The position numbers and the translations under genes were made by a program. Source: Polytrichum commune (taxonomy: Eukaryota; Streptophyta; Polytrichopsida; Polytrichales; Polytrichaceae). From it: a stretch of 64,000 nucleotides of DNA. Location: NCBI GenBank assembly GCA_950295325.1, contig OX485805.1:30367501-30431500 (forward strand), in the 5' to 3' direction. How positions within the stretch are numbered: the stretch's first letter is position 1; each line of letters opens with the position of its first letter. The notes below the pieces were generated by a model. That model was not told where the DNA came from. It made no database searches and saw only the letters and a list, made by a program, of their open reading frames with translations. This document shows positions 34,131-47,440 of this stretch, one piece after another.

Positions 34131-37100
34131 CTCAACTAATCAAATGTATTTCTTAAAGTTTATTTCCTATTTTGGTGTTTAAATATGAATTTGACATTTG
34201 GGATGGACTCTTCATACCATGTACAATACGAACTAACGTGAGTGTAAGAAATGGTATTATTTATGGCATTAGCATACACAATACACATAAGAGAGAGAGA
34301 GGTATTATTTTTCTCTAGTGTGTACATTATAAAAGGAAATTCATGATTTTAAAGTAAAGGTAGGTGTAAGAAAGGGGTTCATGAGGTTTGGAGGAAATAA
34401 TGACAATAGATGTGTTAGTTTCATCCAATACACGTTTTCATCAATTGTTTTCATATGGTAATAGTCCTCAATGACTGCCTTTTCTTCAACCTTCTTCTTA
34501 GGGTTTGCATTTGGGTTCTAGGTTTTTACTCATGAGGCTCTTGAAAGTGCTCATGGGCTTCCATGTTCTACGAAGTAAGACTAAGTTATCGTGCTCTTGT
34601 TTGCGTTTGTTTGATGCAACCATTAAGTTAAACGCTCTGGATGAAAAAATGTTCAATGATTTTCTCATTAGAAAGTGAAAGTAGATTTTACATGTAATAA
34701 AAGGCCTATTTGATTCATGATTTATATCTTGTATACTTTGAGGAGGCATTTATCACATTAAATAAAAGCTTAGTATAAATACATGAGTCCGTTTTCCAAC
34801 ATGCCATTAAATATGCATACAATTTTATTTTATTTCTCTACAAATCTCTCGTACATAGAGGGGTTTAATATTCACAGTGACACACACGTCATTTAGGTTT
34901 CCAACAAAGAGTCCACCTCTGGGAGCTAGGGCTAGGTGTCTTGCTCTTAATGATCAAGTAATTGCTCAAAGGAGATGTCTTGGTCGAACTTAAATATTAT
35001 CTTGAAGATGGTTTTGATGGTTTTGATGGTTTTTGAGCTCCATGAATGAAATGAATTTCTTTAAGATAAACTTTCTCTTTCAGCTTATAGATTTATCTTA
35101 ATCGCAATTGAGAGTTCTACAATGCCCAAGATTTCAACAACACGGTACATGTCATTCATTCTATAAAATTCTCACATTTTGATACTAAACTTAAATTTGA
35201 CCTTACCATGGTACTTTTATACATGTGCTACATAGTTTGTGGCATTTTTGTCACTTGGGATTTATTTCATGTATATTTTATGGTTTTTTAATGATTTCAT
35301 ATCCTGCAATTTTTTTTAAAAAATCACTATCATTCAAACATATTTTAGCTTTATAATAATGCAATGATATTCTTAGCTTGCTATAAAAATTCAAACAAGA
35401 AAAACAATTCTACAATGAGTGGTGAAATTGAGGATGCAAAGATGTGGTCAACCATAAGGGAATAGGGACATGCAATAAAGGGTGGATAAGTCTTATATGA
35501 CAAACTTTCAATTTCAATTTGACTACAACTTCGATTTGGATTTGCCAATTGCCTTGTATGAACCAAAATCATCCTTTTTGGAGTTCGTTTCGATCCATCT
35601 CATAATTATTATAAAGGAATATTCGTTTGTTATTCTCAATTGGTCACATAGCCCAACCCCTTCTCTTATAATTTATGTTGACTTTTGAATGAATTTGAGG
35701 ATGCACAACACATAATCTTTCAAACGTGTGTCCTTTCGATTGGTTTGTCCACATGCCACTCAAATCTAGGAGTTCAATCAAGATAAGTTATCAAATTACC
35801 TCATCGTCTTGGTTCCTCTATCAAAACTTGGGTCATTAGCACTATTTAACACCTACCTTCCCAAGCAACCATTGTTTGGTTGATGGATGATTTCTTTCCC
35901 TACAATAACCTGACCTAACTCATTCATCCGCATTCGATATAAGAATAGACATCAAGCTGACATGGATGTTTTTCCATAAAGACATGAGTCATGCAATTTT
36001 GAGATGATTAGAAGGTGGGAAAAAATGTCAAATCAGGGAGTGGTGTCATTTTTTTGTTGTGTTGAGAAATCATGTGAGTGCGTTGACTTCACTCCATGGT
36101 TGCCACTCCAATGGTGAACTTTGCATGAACATCAATGATGTTTATTTTGATGAAAGTGAAATATTTTTCGATGTGTGTGTAAAACGTCCTTTGTGCTAAA
36201 ATCTACCGTTCAATCTAAGTTTTGGACACTCTATTGTTTTTGAGGAACTTTTTGCATCTATGTGGTTGAAATATGGGATAGTTTACCCCCAATTTACAAA
36301 CTCCAAATGCAAGGTGACTAGCCTATTGTGGTCTGCGTATTTTGGCATGAGAATTTGGGGAGGTGCTCAACTATTGAGTTGTTCTCGTCTAGTGGATCAC
36401 ACAATCATTTCGCTCATTTTCCATGTTAAGTTTTTGGGTCATAGAATTTTTTGAGCAGATAAAAACACGGTATTTTCTTGTACGTCCCTTCCTCCATTAT
36501 CATGATTCAAAAAATCCAAAGGATTATTCATGCCCATATTCTTCTCCCTTGAAATAGCTTGTCTCCCATGTTTCAAAATCCTACATGTAAATCCCATTTA
36601 ACCTCAAAACTTGTCCATAACAAGTTCCACAACAAACATTGTGTGAAATGCACTCAAAATCAACATTTTCCATAGGCTTGGGAAGTCGGGGGTTAACCCT
36701 CTCCCATGCGACCCCCACCCCAAAGTCCAAATCATGACATGACAAAAGTAAAGCATTCAACAACCAAATGTATACACACAACTACGTTTCATTTCTCAAG
36801 CACCATAATAAAGAGTTATGGTGAGTAATCGACTTGGGAGTCGTTATCCACAAGACTCGTCACATGCTACTAGGTAGGTATCCATGTGTTGGTTCAAGTT
36901 CACACACGAATGGCTATTCCTCCCCGTGCTTCTCATGGTGAAACAAACTAACATGCAATATAAATTCAATAAAGAAAGACAATCAACTTCTAGTGGCCCC
37001 GTTTTAAACGCTCCCACCTCAACAAAAACATGATCCATTGACTCTTTGAAGTTGTTTCAACTCCAAGATTACTCTTGCAAAACACAAACATGATACATAA

Positions 37101-38212
37101 TCCACAAACCTATGGGGAAAGATTTCACCAACGACCATTTTTACCTCAGTAAGATCGATCGAGGCCCAACTCAAAGAGGACGACGTCAAGCTTGTATCTT
37201 TCTTGAGTTGTAGGATTACAATTGTCTTAAATGAGTTTGGGCTCTACTCATGTAACTAAACAAAAGAAATTCATCATCAACACTATTACGATACATGTAA
37301 TTAAAAAATGTTGATTTGAATCCAAGATTTGCCATCAAAAACCTAAAATCTATTTAGCTAGACCCAATCATCATAAAGTAACCAGAAATCTTAACACGGG
37401 TGCATGATTACTAGACCCCTTTCCAATCACTTACAATATCATTTCATGTATTTATGATTCAAGTATCGACAAGGAAATTTATGATTTTAAATTAACAATT
37501 CACATGAATTATTAAATGAATTTTAATTTTCTTGATTTCAAATTCATGAAGTACAATTATGAATTATTCACCTTTGAAAACTTCTCGCCATGAATTAGAT
37601 TAAAAAAATAAACATAAATGAACTAATAATCCGTCAAAGCACATACGGCCAAAAGTTGCCCCTCACAAAAGCCCATCAAAAGCTCATCAATGGCCTTGCC
37701 AAAAACTAAGACCGAGATGCCATCAAAATCATGTTGGCAAAAAATTGGCACCCCAAAAATGTGGGTTCCATGCAACGAATGTGGGGCCTAGCCGGTTGCT
37801 TTGAAGGGACTAACTTTCTTACTTTCTTTCTTTCTTGTTAAAGTTACGAGCATTGAAATGAGAGACAATCGAGTCCACGATGGCATCGAGCAGGGGTGTT
37901 GCAACTTTAAAGATGTATTTCAACGTGTAATAAATTCAATGACCCATAATTTTCCCACCACATTAATGGCATTGAAATGTGCATTAAGAAGGCATAAGGA
38001 AGTTGGTTTGAAACTTTGATGAGTTCTCACAAAAGCTGCGACTCCCAACAAAGTTGTTGAGATCCAAAGATGTGAAGCAAATCGCACACAATTAATTAGT
38101 ACACCAATTGGTGTGGCATTCAATGTGGGTGCCATGCAAGTGTTTTGCACTCTCTTAAAGGTTGACCCACCCAATCTTTGGATGACGTGTGGCATCCTCA
38201 TTGGTAATAACC
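34131..38212. other. No gene seen over 4 kb
   Basis: AT-rich sequence. The only repeat noted is the weak third relative of the promoter repeat near 34,890-35,060, and a weak family D trace near 35,730-35,800. Confidence 0.45.
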
Positions 38213-38312
38213 TAGATAGATAGAAACTCCGGTCCCTTTTTAGCAAGGGGCCGGCGTGAATGAAGTGTCCGTTCGTAATGCCAATGACCCGATGCCCACT
38301 GGACAAGGGGAC
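38213..38312. repeat. Dispersed repeat E, copy 1
   Basis: AACTCCGGTCC, GGCCGGCGTGAAT, AGTGTC/GTTC and TGCCCACTGGACAAGGGG match 51,936-52,040. A shorter relative (AGTGAATAGAGTGTATGTTC) lies at about 49,125-49,144. About 100 bp, GC-rich, non-coding. Confidence 0.65.
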
Positions 38313-38779
38313 ATTGGGACAATACTACTCTCCCCTTCCGAGGATGGACACTATAGTGACACACTATACTAGTATGGTAATAACCTACTTTGATAGTCCA
38401 CTCACATAAATTGCCATAATAATAATGTAGAAAGTAATGGGAAGGTTTTGGGTTTTGCGTTCATGTTATAGGTCCTCTACACGCACTACAACGATCATGG
38501 GTCATTGCCATTGGTTCTTTGTCAATGTGAGGTAGATTGAAGGTATCCGATTTTTTTTTATGCTAATGCTCTTTGTCCACTGGACTTTGCTTAAAAGCAT
38601 CTATCTATGTTAAAAACCCTAAACCGGTTTGCTTTCAGACCGAGCAGGGTGTGAACTGGTTCCCATGCCTATCTACCTATACATGTTTATCATTTTAGCA
38701 TACTTGGAGTCCACCTGGACAACAACGACCAATTTTTTAATTAGAGCTTTGCAAATGTTGTCAAATAGTAAGGGAGGCG

Positions 38780-39090
38780 TGCCTTTGTATGGATATTTAT
38801 CTTTCTACGCCCACTTCTTGTAGGATATGAAACACTTTATTAGTGCGAGGTGATTATCCATATCATGGCCGTAGTCAAATGCCTCATACCTTTCACAACT
38901 TGTATAAATGTCGTATTCACTGTCAAAGTGAAGACTCTTGCGCTCATTAAATAGGTCCACCAATCATGTTGATTGTGTGAGCCTACAATGGCTAACATAT
39001 TCTGAGCACATAGTCCAATCTCAATCAAGACCATGTCTTTCTGGTGCCAATTCTTGGATCCACACATATATAAGTGTCCAAATGATTGTG
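38780..39090 (+). mobile_element. Family D MITE
   Basis: CCCACTTCTTGTAGGATATG, TTAGTGCGAGGTGATTA, GTCAAAGTGAAGACTCT, GAGCACATAGTCCAATCTC and GGATCCACACAT mark the copy. The right end is degraded. It faces a reverse copy at 39,277. Confidence 0.8.
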
Positions 39091-39276
39091 GTGTGTCGAT
39101 TTAGGCATGTCTACTTCATTGCCCCTTCGCTCACTTAACAAATTCAAGATGTTTCAAACTTTATTTTGTAGATTTTGGTGCACACCACGAGAAGTTGCAA
39201 TCTAGTGGTTGGAGCCTTCCAGGGTTGCAGGCGTTGTCCAAATAGATGTGCATGATTCAATGCCTGGTCTTAAACA

Positions 39277-39617
39277 TGCACCTATATTTGAGTGATGTTT
39301 GGTTGGGTGTGAATCTAAGAATGGACACCAAAAAAGACACATGTTGAGAAGAGATTAGAGTACATGCTCAATAGTCAACATAATCTAGATGCAATAGTCA
39401 ACATAATTGGGGAGACCTATATCTCTCTCAATAATTGAGAAAATACTCACTTTGATAACGAATAAGATATTCATACAAAATTTGATACACACAATAAAAG
39501 TTGTTGTAGGCATGAACTAGATTTGTTAATCATCTCACGCCAATTATGGCTTTCATATCCTACGAGAAGTGGGCTTAGAGAGAAAAGTGTCCTTTTAAAA
39601 CCCGCTTACCTTACCAC
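39277..39617 (-). mobile_element. Family D MITE, inverted partner
   Basis: CACCTATATTTGAGTGATG, GGTTGGGTGTGAATCTAAGA, CAACATAATTGGGGAGACC, CATATCCTACGAGAAGTGGG and CCCGCTTACCTTACC. Complete to its terminal repeat at the right. Separated from the copy at 38,780-39,090 by about 190 bp. Confidence 0.8.
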
Positions 39618-39933
39618 CAAAGAATGCAAGTTTTTATTTAACGAGCATTGCTCTCAACTAAAGGTGGCTCGAGGCTGACCTTAGTTAAAACACACAGTGG
39701 GTGTTAAACACCCCCCCCTACAAGCTTTTCGGGGGAGGCAGATATGGGCAGGGGCAACCCCCATAAAGAAATCGAGATTTTCTAGACCCAACCGAAAACT
39801 TCTCCCCGCCCCACCCAACTTCAAAAAAACCATTACCCTTGCATTCCTTGTGACCAATTATTCACAAATCCCATATTAAGTGCACTTCACCTTCAAGGTC
39901 CAAAATCCCATATACATGTTTGTGTGCAGCGAC

Positions 39934-40443
39934 GCTATCTTGTGAGCGGTGAGCAGAAAATTTGAAACTTTTGAAAAAAAAATGATTTAAAAAAAAAATC
40001 ATAATATTTGACTTAATTCTTACACCGAGTAGGACTCTTCGTATAGTTTCTTTACAAATATGACTAAAAGTAGATGGTATGTTTAAATGTGGATGGTGCC
40101 TATAACCGTGGAGTGGAAGAAATTATAAACTTTTGAAAAAACCATCCATAAAAAAAAACAAAAAAAACGAAAAAAAAATTTAGAAAAAAAACTTCCAAAA
40201 TAATAGGGAACATAAAATAAGGGATAAGAATGTAAATTAAAATTTTAAGTATTTATCCACGAAAACTCAAAAAAAAGAAAACAGATAATAAAAAAAATGA
40301 TATGCAGATTTTATAGAATGAAACCATAAATTCTCCACGGTCATAGGGTCTATATCATACATTTCATTGAAAAACTTGAAGAATAAAAATTCAAATTTTC
40401 TGCTCACGGCTCACTGCTCACCGCTCACCGCTCACAAGATAGC
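39934..40443. mobile_element. Foldback-like element, 510 bp, with uneven GTGAGC repeats in its arms
   Basis: The left arm GCTATCTTGTGAGCGGTGAGC runs into AGAAAATTTGAA. The right arm (reverse complement) starts the same but has three extra GGTGAGC-like units before AGAAAATTTGAA. The interior is very A-rich and non-coding. I found no certain target duplication. Confidence 0.75.
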
Positions 40444-40469
40444 ATTCCTGGTTTGTGTGTACTTCCACC

Positions 40470-40690
40470 AGTGATCGGGGAGATTTTTGGGCATAATCGG
40501 TTGAGATCCTAGTGTTTGCAAGTCCAACCGGTTACATGTTGACATCTTTCGGTTTTCCTTTACTAAATTGAAGTATATTCCATAAATTCCTCTAAAACGA
40601 TAGGTAATTTTCCTATAGTCTTGAACTTCAACCACTTATTTCTCAAACTCAACTGGTTCATCTGTAATTAACTGTTGGTTCTCCCCAATC
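40470..40690 (-). repeat. Repeat F, copy 2, with coding-like frame
   Basis: On the minus strand the frame reads VEVQDYRKITYRFRGIYG, then CNRLDLQTLGSQPIMPKNLP. The same wording recurs at 56,723-56,914 and 57,283-57,440. An upstream stop (GAGAAATAAGTGG) interrupts this copy where 57,300 has GAGAAACAACCGG. Not recognised as any transposase. Confidence 0.6.
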
Positions 40691-42977
40691 ATAGACTTCC
40701 ACATAGTAAAGAAGCAATTGATTGGGATTTCATTCCGAAAGTGAAAGTGTCAATAAAACATGTCATGAACTCGGAAGTCAAAAAATTACAAAATCCTCAT
40801 TAGCGTTGATTTTATAACGTTTGTGACTTACCACTTGAAGGAGTCTTTGTCATTCTAAATTGAAGCTTAAATTAGTTTACTGATTTTAGTATGTATCACA
40901 AGGATACTCAACATACTATTAACTATTAAATTCCTAGTATTAGCTGGAATAAGGTTGGGGCTCTTACCTTACTACTTCTGGTGTTAAGCCCCACTAAGCA
41001 AGGATGCCATGGAGGCTCGGAACTACACTAAATATGATTCAAAGGGAACAGTCTGCATTTTTTCACTAGTTTTTGGAAGTTTGGACATAGTCTCGGTTTT
41101 TTGGCTTTCAAAAATTCATATGAAATCCAACAAAACTAAATGCTCCAATAAGAGACTTTGCACATCCGCATAAGTATAAGGCTAATCAATGTAAATCTAA
41201 GTACTCAAACAAAGCAATAAATTGAACTTTAAATCATTCACGCCAAACTATTACTAACAAGAGGTCAAGCCCTCTTCAAGGCCAACTAGCCTTGGCTCCT
41301 AACCTTACACCCATGCACACACACGTGCTCCCATCTTGTTTCCCACGCACCCACACTTATAACACGTGGGGTGTCAAGGAGCACGAAGGAAAGAAATGAT
41401 GAGTGAGGGAAGAACGAGGTCTTAAATAGCAAAGAAGAGGAGAGGGCATGAGGTAAGGATAGGGTGAGAGGATTAGAGCCTCCAATTACAACCCCTTAAC
41501 CTTCTCCTTCTAAGTAGGGACTCATCCCATCCACAAGGCTCTTCTATTCCTAAACCAACAAGGTGGATCCTAATGTGGGCATTTAACCCGCGGATCCCCT
41601 CTCGCCTCACCTTACTCCATACTCACCTAGTCAAGGCATTACCTCATTGAACTTAAACCTTGAGGCAATCATACAACGCCCTCTAATGTCTAAACTTAAT
41701 TCACACCACACTTCACTCTTTTTATATTTTTGTAAATAATTAATAACCGTTAAAACATAACTTCTAATGGTCTCAAAGACTTAAGAACACATGTGGGCAC
41801 CATTTTGGGCTCACACATACGCTAGAACCCCAAACTTTAGGGTCAAGTGGGCAGAGAGCCTAAGAGATTTGGATATCTTAAATCTACTTCATAGTGACAA
41901 AGAACTAGGGACAACGACCCATGATCCTTGTGGTGACATAGGTAATTTTTGTTGCAAAAAATCACGTATAACTAAGAACATTAGAGTTATTCATAAAAGG
42001 TAGTCTTGACTTCCTCATCGCACTCACTTGTTATGACTTAACGACCCTCCTCTTTTTGAGGGGCAAAGAAATTCAATTGCCTAAGGAAGAAGGGAATAAT
42101 AATAAGTTTTTTTCTTAGCTCTTGCTCTTGGTTATAGGATTGAATGGGGCATATCATGGGTGGGAAGTTAATTATCTTCAACTACGGTGTAAGCACCCTA
42201 TGCTAAATATCGTGTACTATGCCCTATACCAAAAGATAGAGTCTTGCATCTTTGAATGAGCTTCAAAACATCATGCATGTGAAACCTATAAATGAACCTA
42301 TTCGTGATATATTTGTATAGCTATATACGTATCCTAAAAAACCATGGGCCAAAACAAACATCTGAAACCACTATAAAACATAAATTTATGTTCAAACAAA
42401 GTATGGTTATTTCAAGATAATACAAAATGTACATTCAAATTAGGACATACTTCGTAAATAACTCAAAATGGTTGAAATTTCATCTAAGTTGTGCAATAAT
42501 TCTTTGGGCTTTGGTGTTCAGGTTTAGAGTCCTGATATGGTGACCTTTTAGTGTTTCATAGTACTTGGTATCATGCGCCATAGTGGAGGCAAAAAAATTG
42601 GTAATTCAAAATCTAGCAAGAGCTTCTAACTAAATAGGTAGATGCAATAGGATCATCACAATGTTGATGAATATGAAAACAACTTTGAAACCATTCATTG
42701 ATCAAATTATAAAAAAGATGCTTTTGGCGTATTATTGAAAAATGGTCTAACCTTGTCACGACTCATCCAAATCCCCCCCCCCATGATTGGGTGGACCATA
42801 GTTGATAGGGTGTGGATCAACGCAGTGGATGAGTGGTGGCAGGAACGGAGGAGATCAGGGGAGGAGGGTTGCATCGGTCAAATCCGATGGTCAAGAAAGC
42901 ACAGGCAACGTGGTCTCACCAGAAGCCAGAAGTTGCTTTCATCGCCCATAGACTTCTTCTCGAAAATCAAGTGATAA
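40691..42977. other. No gene seen
   Basis: A moderately GC-rich segment at 41,280-41,650 has no recognised content. TTGGTATCATGCGCC at 42,567 weakly resembles an initiator-Met primer-binding site but lacks the rest of it. Confidence 0.35.
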
Positions 42978-43042
42978 GAAGGTCACCCATCCGAGTACTA
43001 TTCTAGCCCAAGATGGCTTAATTTGGAGCTCATGTGGGATCC
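42978..43042 (-). pseudogene. 5S rRNA-like segment, possibly from a Cassandra-type TRIM element
   Basis: The reverse strand follows the plant 5S rRNA internal promoter region from GGGATCC through AGCC-CTTGGGCTAG, AATAGTACTCGGATGGGTGACC. The A-box equivalent is partly changed, and the sequences before and after leave the 5S consensus. Cassandra retroelements carry such 5S-like pieces in their LTRs; a 5S-derived SINE is the alternative. A single copy was seen in the window. Confidence 0.6.
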
Positions 43043-43644
43043 ATATCGAGGCCTTGGGTTCAACCCTTACAGGTCGAGGCATGTGTGTTTTGTTTGTGTA
43101 GTCATCGTTGCCTGACAATACCAACATAGACAATTACATTATAATATTTTGATTTTGGTCACGTGGATAGTTAAAATTTTACGTGGACAATCCCAACTCT
43201 ACAAGACTTACATCCGTACATTCGAGTTTACTATTCGAAGTTTGCTAAATTGGATTTAAGCAATGTTGGGGTCATTTTACTTTGGTCTCGAGGGGTTAAG
43301 CCACCCTTTTGGTTACCGGTATCTAAACAATTGTTGTATCCTTGTAAGATTCAAGTCAAACTCATCGATTTTATGATACATATAATATTTTCAAGTATTT
43401 CAATGTGTGTCCCATAGTGGCATGATATCTTCCCAGTGGCTTAGGATTTGTGTTGCTCGAGTATAGGGGTCCAATAAGAACCTACCCCCTATAGGTTTAT
43501 GGGTGATTTATTCCAACCTAATCTCACTGGACCAATTTAGGATTTATGAAGTTGATTATAGGGTCAAATATTCATCTAAAATGAGCATTTGAGTTGTAAG
43601 AGGTTCCCAACATTTTCACCCTCAACTTAATGTAAGTGGACAAC
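43043..43644. other. No gene seen
   Basis: May contain the rest of the 5S-bearing element, but no LTR end or second copy could be identified. Confidence 0.35.
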
Positions 43645-44005
43645 TTAAGCCCAATTCATGCAAGATGATTGACAAAACCAAATTGTGGTCGTAGTCATTT
43701 TCCTCATGATTTTTGGATTTTATGAGAAAATATTACTCGTTATCGAAGTAGGGGGCAAGTGAAGATTCTCAAGCTCATTGACTAGTCACATGGGTCAATC
43801 CTCCCCTCCCCCCAAACAAAAAGAAAAGAAATGAAAAGGAACAACCACTATGGTGACAATTGAGCCTAGAATGGTAAACAAATCTTAAACATGTAGTCCA
43901 ATCCTTTTGAAAGACAATTTTTTTGGCATATGTTCTTAAATCCACATATAACCACACACCACTCAAATATAGTTGTATGATTAAGAAAAATAAACGAGTT
44001 GTGGC
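43645..44005 (+). mobile_element. Family D MITE, degraded
   Basis: TGCAAGATGATTGACAAA, GTCATTTTCCTCATGATTTTT, GACAATTGAGCCTAGAATGG, AACATGTAGTCCAATCC and CACACCACTCAAATATAG follow the D order. It is expanded in the middle by a C- and A-rich insertion around 43,800-43,840. Confidence 0.75.
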
Positions 44006-46579
44006 TTGATTGCAACATACGTACGCCAACTTGGATGGTACTGCATAGCATTCCAAGCTCTTTGTTGCCACCATGGAGCCATGTCATATCTTCTCCAAGC
44101 CCCTACTCGGTATGAAGATTTTATAAAGTTTCAAGCATAGATGGGTGCAAGTCTTGTTCAAATATATGTTCATTTGAAAGGGAACAATGTGTTGAAGTTC
44201 TTTGCAAAGCACGTAGAAAGTCACTAAGACTTAAAAAGGAGAAGCATATTTCTCTTGCCTGTGGGTGTTGCTCATTGCAAGGATCCAACATCTTTAGTAG
44301 TGTGAGCGATGACCCCCCGAATCAAACATGTTTCAAATTGGCATTCAAGCTCATAATGAGAGACACTCATCGTATAGTTAACGAATATTGACCACCTCTA
44401 GAATAGGCAAATGAACTCCAAATTTGGATATTGAAATCTCAAATGCGTGTTTTGAATGTATGAAAATGCTTTTGGTTTTATTGAGGACCTATCATCCATC
44501 CCATCATCCAAATTTAGAATAAAACATATTTTCAATAGCTACTCCAACTTGGAAACTTTAACTTTGCAACCATTGGATCTTCTCATACTTGGTTGAAACA
44601 AAGAGAGTTTTTTTTTCTTTCCAAATCTTCATAATGGAGTTGGTTTCCATATACAAGTGGTTGACCATAGAATATGTTGTTAATAGTGGGTTGAATTGCC
44701 CTTGACATCAAGAACGGTATAAGTTTCCAAGTTCATTGGAATGCATCCGATGGCAATCAAGAGCCAATGTCATAATTTGAAGGCTTTGAATTGCATTAGG
44801 TATGCAACTACAATAATAAGCAATGGTGTTTAGAGCTAGTTGAGAAATCGTTCATGGGAAGCTCAAAATTGGGAAATTGTGATTCTTATTTTGAAATCGC
44901 AAACCTTTGGTATTTCAAAATGCCATATGTTGAAATGTTAGAAATCACCTTTAAGGCTTGTGTTCTCCACTTATAGTAATTATAACCCAAAATGCCTAAG
45001 AAGCCAAAGATTGGTTAGGAACATTCTTCAAAGATTCTTTTCTCAACTTTTAAGACAAGTTTATTTTAAAGTTAAAAATTTGTAAGGTTTTCATTATTAT
45101 TGCACTTTGAATTCATATTTCTTAGACCTAAAATGGTGTGGAATACGTCGATGAAAGTGATCCTTATTCCAACCATATAGATGCAATCTAAACTTCACCC
45201 TTTACAACTTTACTTTGTATGTAACTTCAAATACGATCTCCAACTGGTGATTAAAATACATCTTTAAATTTGAGTTGGGCCCTTGTGCATTAGGGGGTTC
45301 ATTGTGCATTCAATCCTCTAGTTTAAGAGCCAAAATTTAATTGTAAGTACTATCAAAATAAACCAATCCATTACACGTGCCATGTTAATGAGAAAATCAC
45401 GAGCTTAGATTTCTTACACAATCATGGAGGGAAGAAATTTATTGCATTAGAGCGTGTACCTCCCTCCATCCAACATAAAAAGTGATCTCCTATAGGTTTG
45501 TCATTGATGCATCGCAAATGACTTGGGTGAGACTAATTATGAATCTTTAAAGACAATTTTGGTGTCAAGTGTATGTATATATATCCCATTGGTGGGTCAC
45601 TTAGTGCATTTTACAACAAATGATGTGCGGCATAATATAGGGAGGATTAAGTGCATTCGAAATACAAATTATAAAGGAATTTTAAATAAGGAAGGGTCCA
45701 TTAAAAGTAGGCAATCCCGTTATAAGTAAAGTAGACATGTATAGAATGTAGACTGCTACTTTTTTATTAGAGCTAATATAGGGGTTGAATTCTAGGATCT
45801 TAGGGTTTATGTTTTAATACAATCTAGAATTGGGAGCTAGAAGGATTTTGGATTCGCAAGAGGTTGTTAGATTTTGAGGTTGTCGCTCTTTTTTGTACCC
45901 CTATAGGAATTTGTCCTATAGGGCGGGTGTTGCGTTTTTAGCAGACAACCACTTTTTTTGGGTGAATACACGTGCACTATTTCAATGCATGTGGTGTATG
46001 ATATTTTAGTTGTTGATATGGTTGTGCATGATATGCAAATATCATGTGGTTGTGTTTTGTCATAAGTCCCTTTGAAGTTCATGACTTTAGCACTTTTATT
46101 TGCAATAATATGTAGTTTGTATGTATGGACATGGATTACTTTTTATTACTTAAAATGAACATCGAATGTAATAAATTGCATTGGCATGGAAAATATAAGT
46201 AATGATAGGGTGCAAACAAATGGGTCGTCTTAGAGAATTAATAATTATAGGGAACCTTTACTTCATGCCTTGGAAGCAAATTGCCCCTACACAAATACCC
46301 CTCCGCTGCACGTGGCGTACAAAAATCCCATAGAGAGAGCCACCCGTGCCAATATCATCTATGTCACATACTATTTCAAGACTTTTATGTTGGATGAATG
46401 AAAGGTACACTCATATGCGATAACTCCCTCTCCCTCCCACAATCATGCCAATTGTTGTATCATTACGATGTCATAAGATATGTCGGCCTAGAACGGATGT
46501 TTTTTCTTAAATCGTTACCAATTTAAGTTACACGGGTATTATTCAATTACTTTTCTTAATCACACCATTCCTACCCTGC
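44006..46579. other. No gene seen
   Basis: About 2.6 kb of AT-rich sequence, nothing assigned. Confidence 0.45.
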
Positions 46580-46722
46580 ATTTGATTGACGTGTGATTCA
46601 GCGAAGACCAACAAACAAACACCATAACGACACATGTTTAAAAGAGATCAAACTATGTCTTCAAATTTCATTAACTACTGCACACTCAACAACAAACATA
46701 ACTCGGAGGACCTACGTTTGCA
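46580..46722 (-). repeat. Family D element, short fragment
   Basis: CACATGTTTAAAAGAGATCAA, TTCATTAACTACTGCACACTC, AACATAACTCGGAGGACCTA match the D interior. Confidence 0.55.
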
Positions 46723-46866
46723 AGCAAGCAAGCAACAAACACGCACCTCCCGATAACCATGTTGCATCGTGGACTCACTACACAACACAAGTTCCGTCGT
46801 GTCAAAAACATAACCATAAGAAATCGGAGAACGCTAAAAACGAACCGAATAACACCCACATATCTT

Positions 46867-46891
46867 TAAACCCTAAACCCTAAACCCTAAA
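46867..46891. repeat. Three CCCTAAA units (plant telomere-type motif)
   Basis: AAACCCTAAACCCTAAACCC. Three units only, so an interstitial telomere motif or telo-box-like site, not a chromosome end. Confidence 0.8.
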
Positions 46892-47256
46892 TCTTCGTTC
46901 TTAAAGTGAAGAGACTCACTACACTTCAGAAGATGCTGACCACTTTACACCCAAGAAGTGTCCATTTTAGGATTTCCCAAGTTGCACAAGAATTGTGAGT
47001 GAATTCACCCTACAAATCCATCAACATCGGGGATGGAGACCGACGAGACTTTTATTCATATAAGAAATTGGCAAAGGACTCGTGCTTTTGTTGGTGTTTT
47101 TGTGTGTGTGTGTGTGTTTGTGTACTTGAGCAACTCCACCATGCGGGAGGTGTGTGAACCAAATGACCCAAAGAAACATTTTAGGTTACGGGCGACGGGT
47201 CCCCTTATTGGTACTTGGAATTTCATGAGTAACTTAGTACGGAGGTGGATGCCGCT

Positions 47257-47440
47257 AAAACCGTCACTTTAAGCACCGACCGTATGTGATGTGTGCTATT
47301 GTTATATTCACGAGTTTTGAGTAAGTCTCTTTTAGCAATGGACACGAGACATTTATTTCTAATGCACCAAAACATGTCTTATTTGAGTTTGGCATGCAAA
47401 AGTTGTAGGAGTTCAAAATTTGATTGATAGAAGATCATCA
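47257..47440 (+). repeat. Direct repeat K, copy 1 (~180 bp)
   Basis: Nearly identical to 48,126-48,300: CGTATGTGATGTGTGCTATT, ATTCACGAGTTTTGA, CTAATGCACCAAAACATGTC, GGCATGCAAAAGTTG. The 0.87 kb offset contains G15 and A31 runs. Confidence 0.85.

Noticed and set aside
46867-46891. Telomere or chromosome end
   Set aside because: Only three CCCTAAA units embedded in ordinary sequence.
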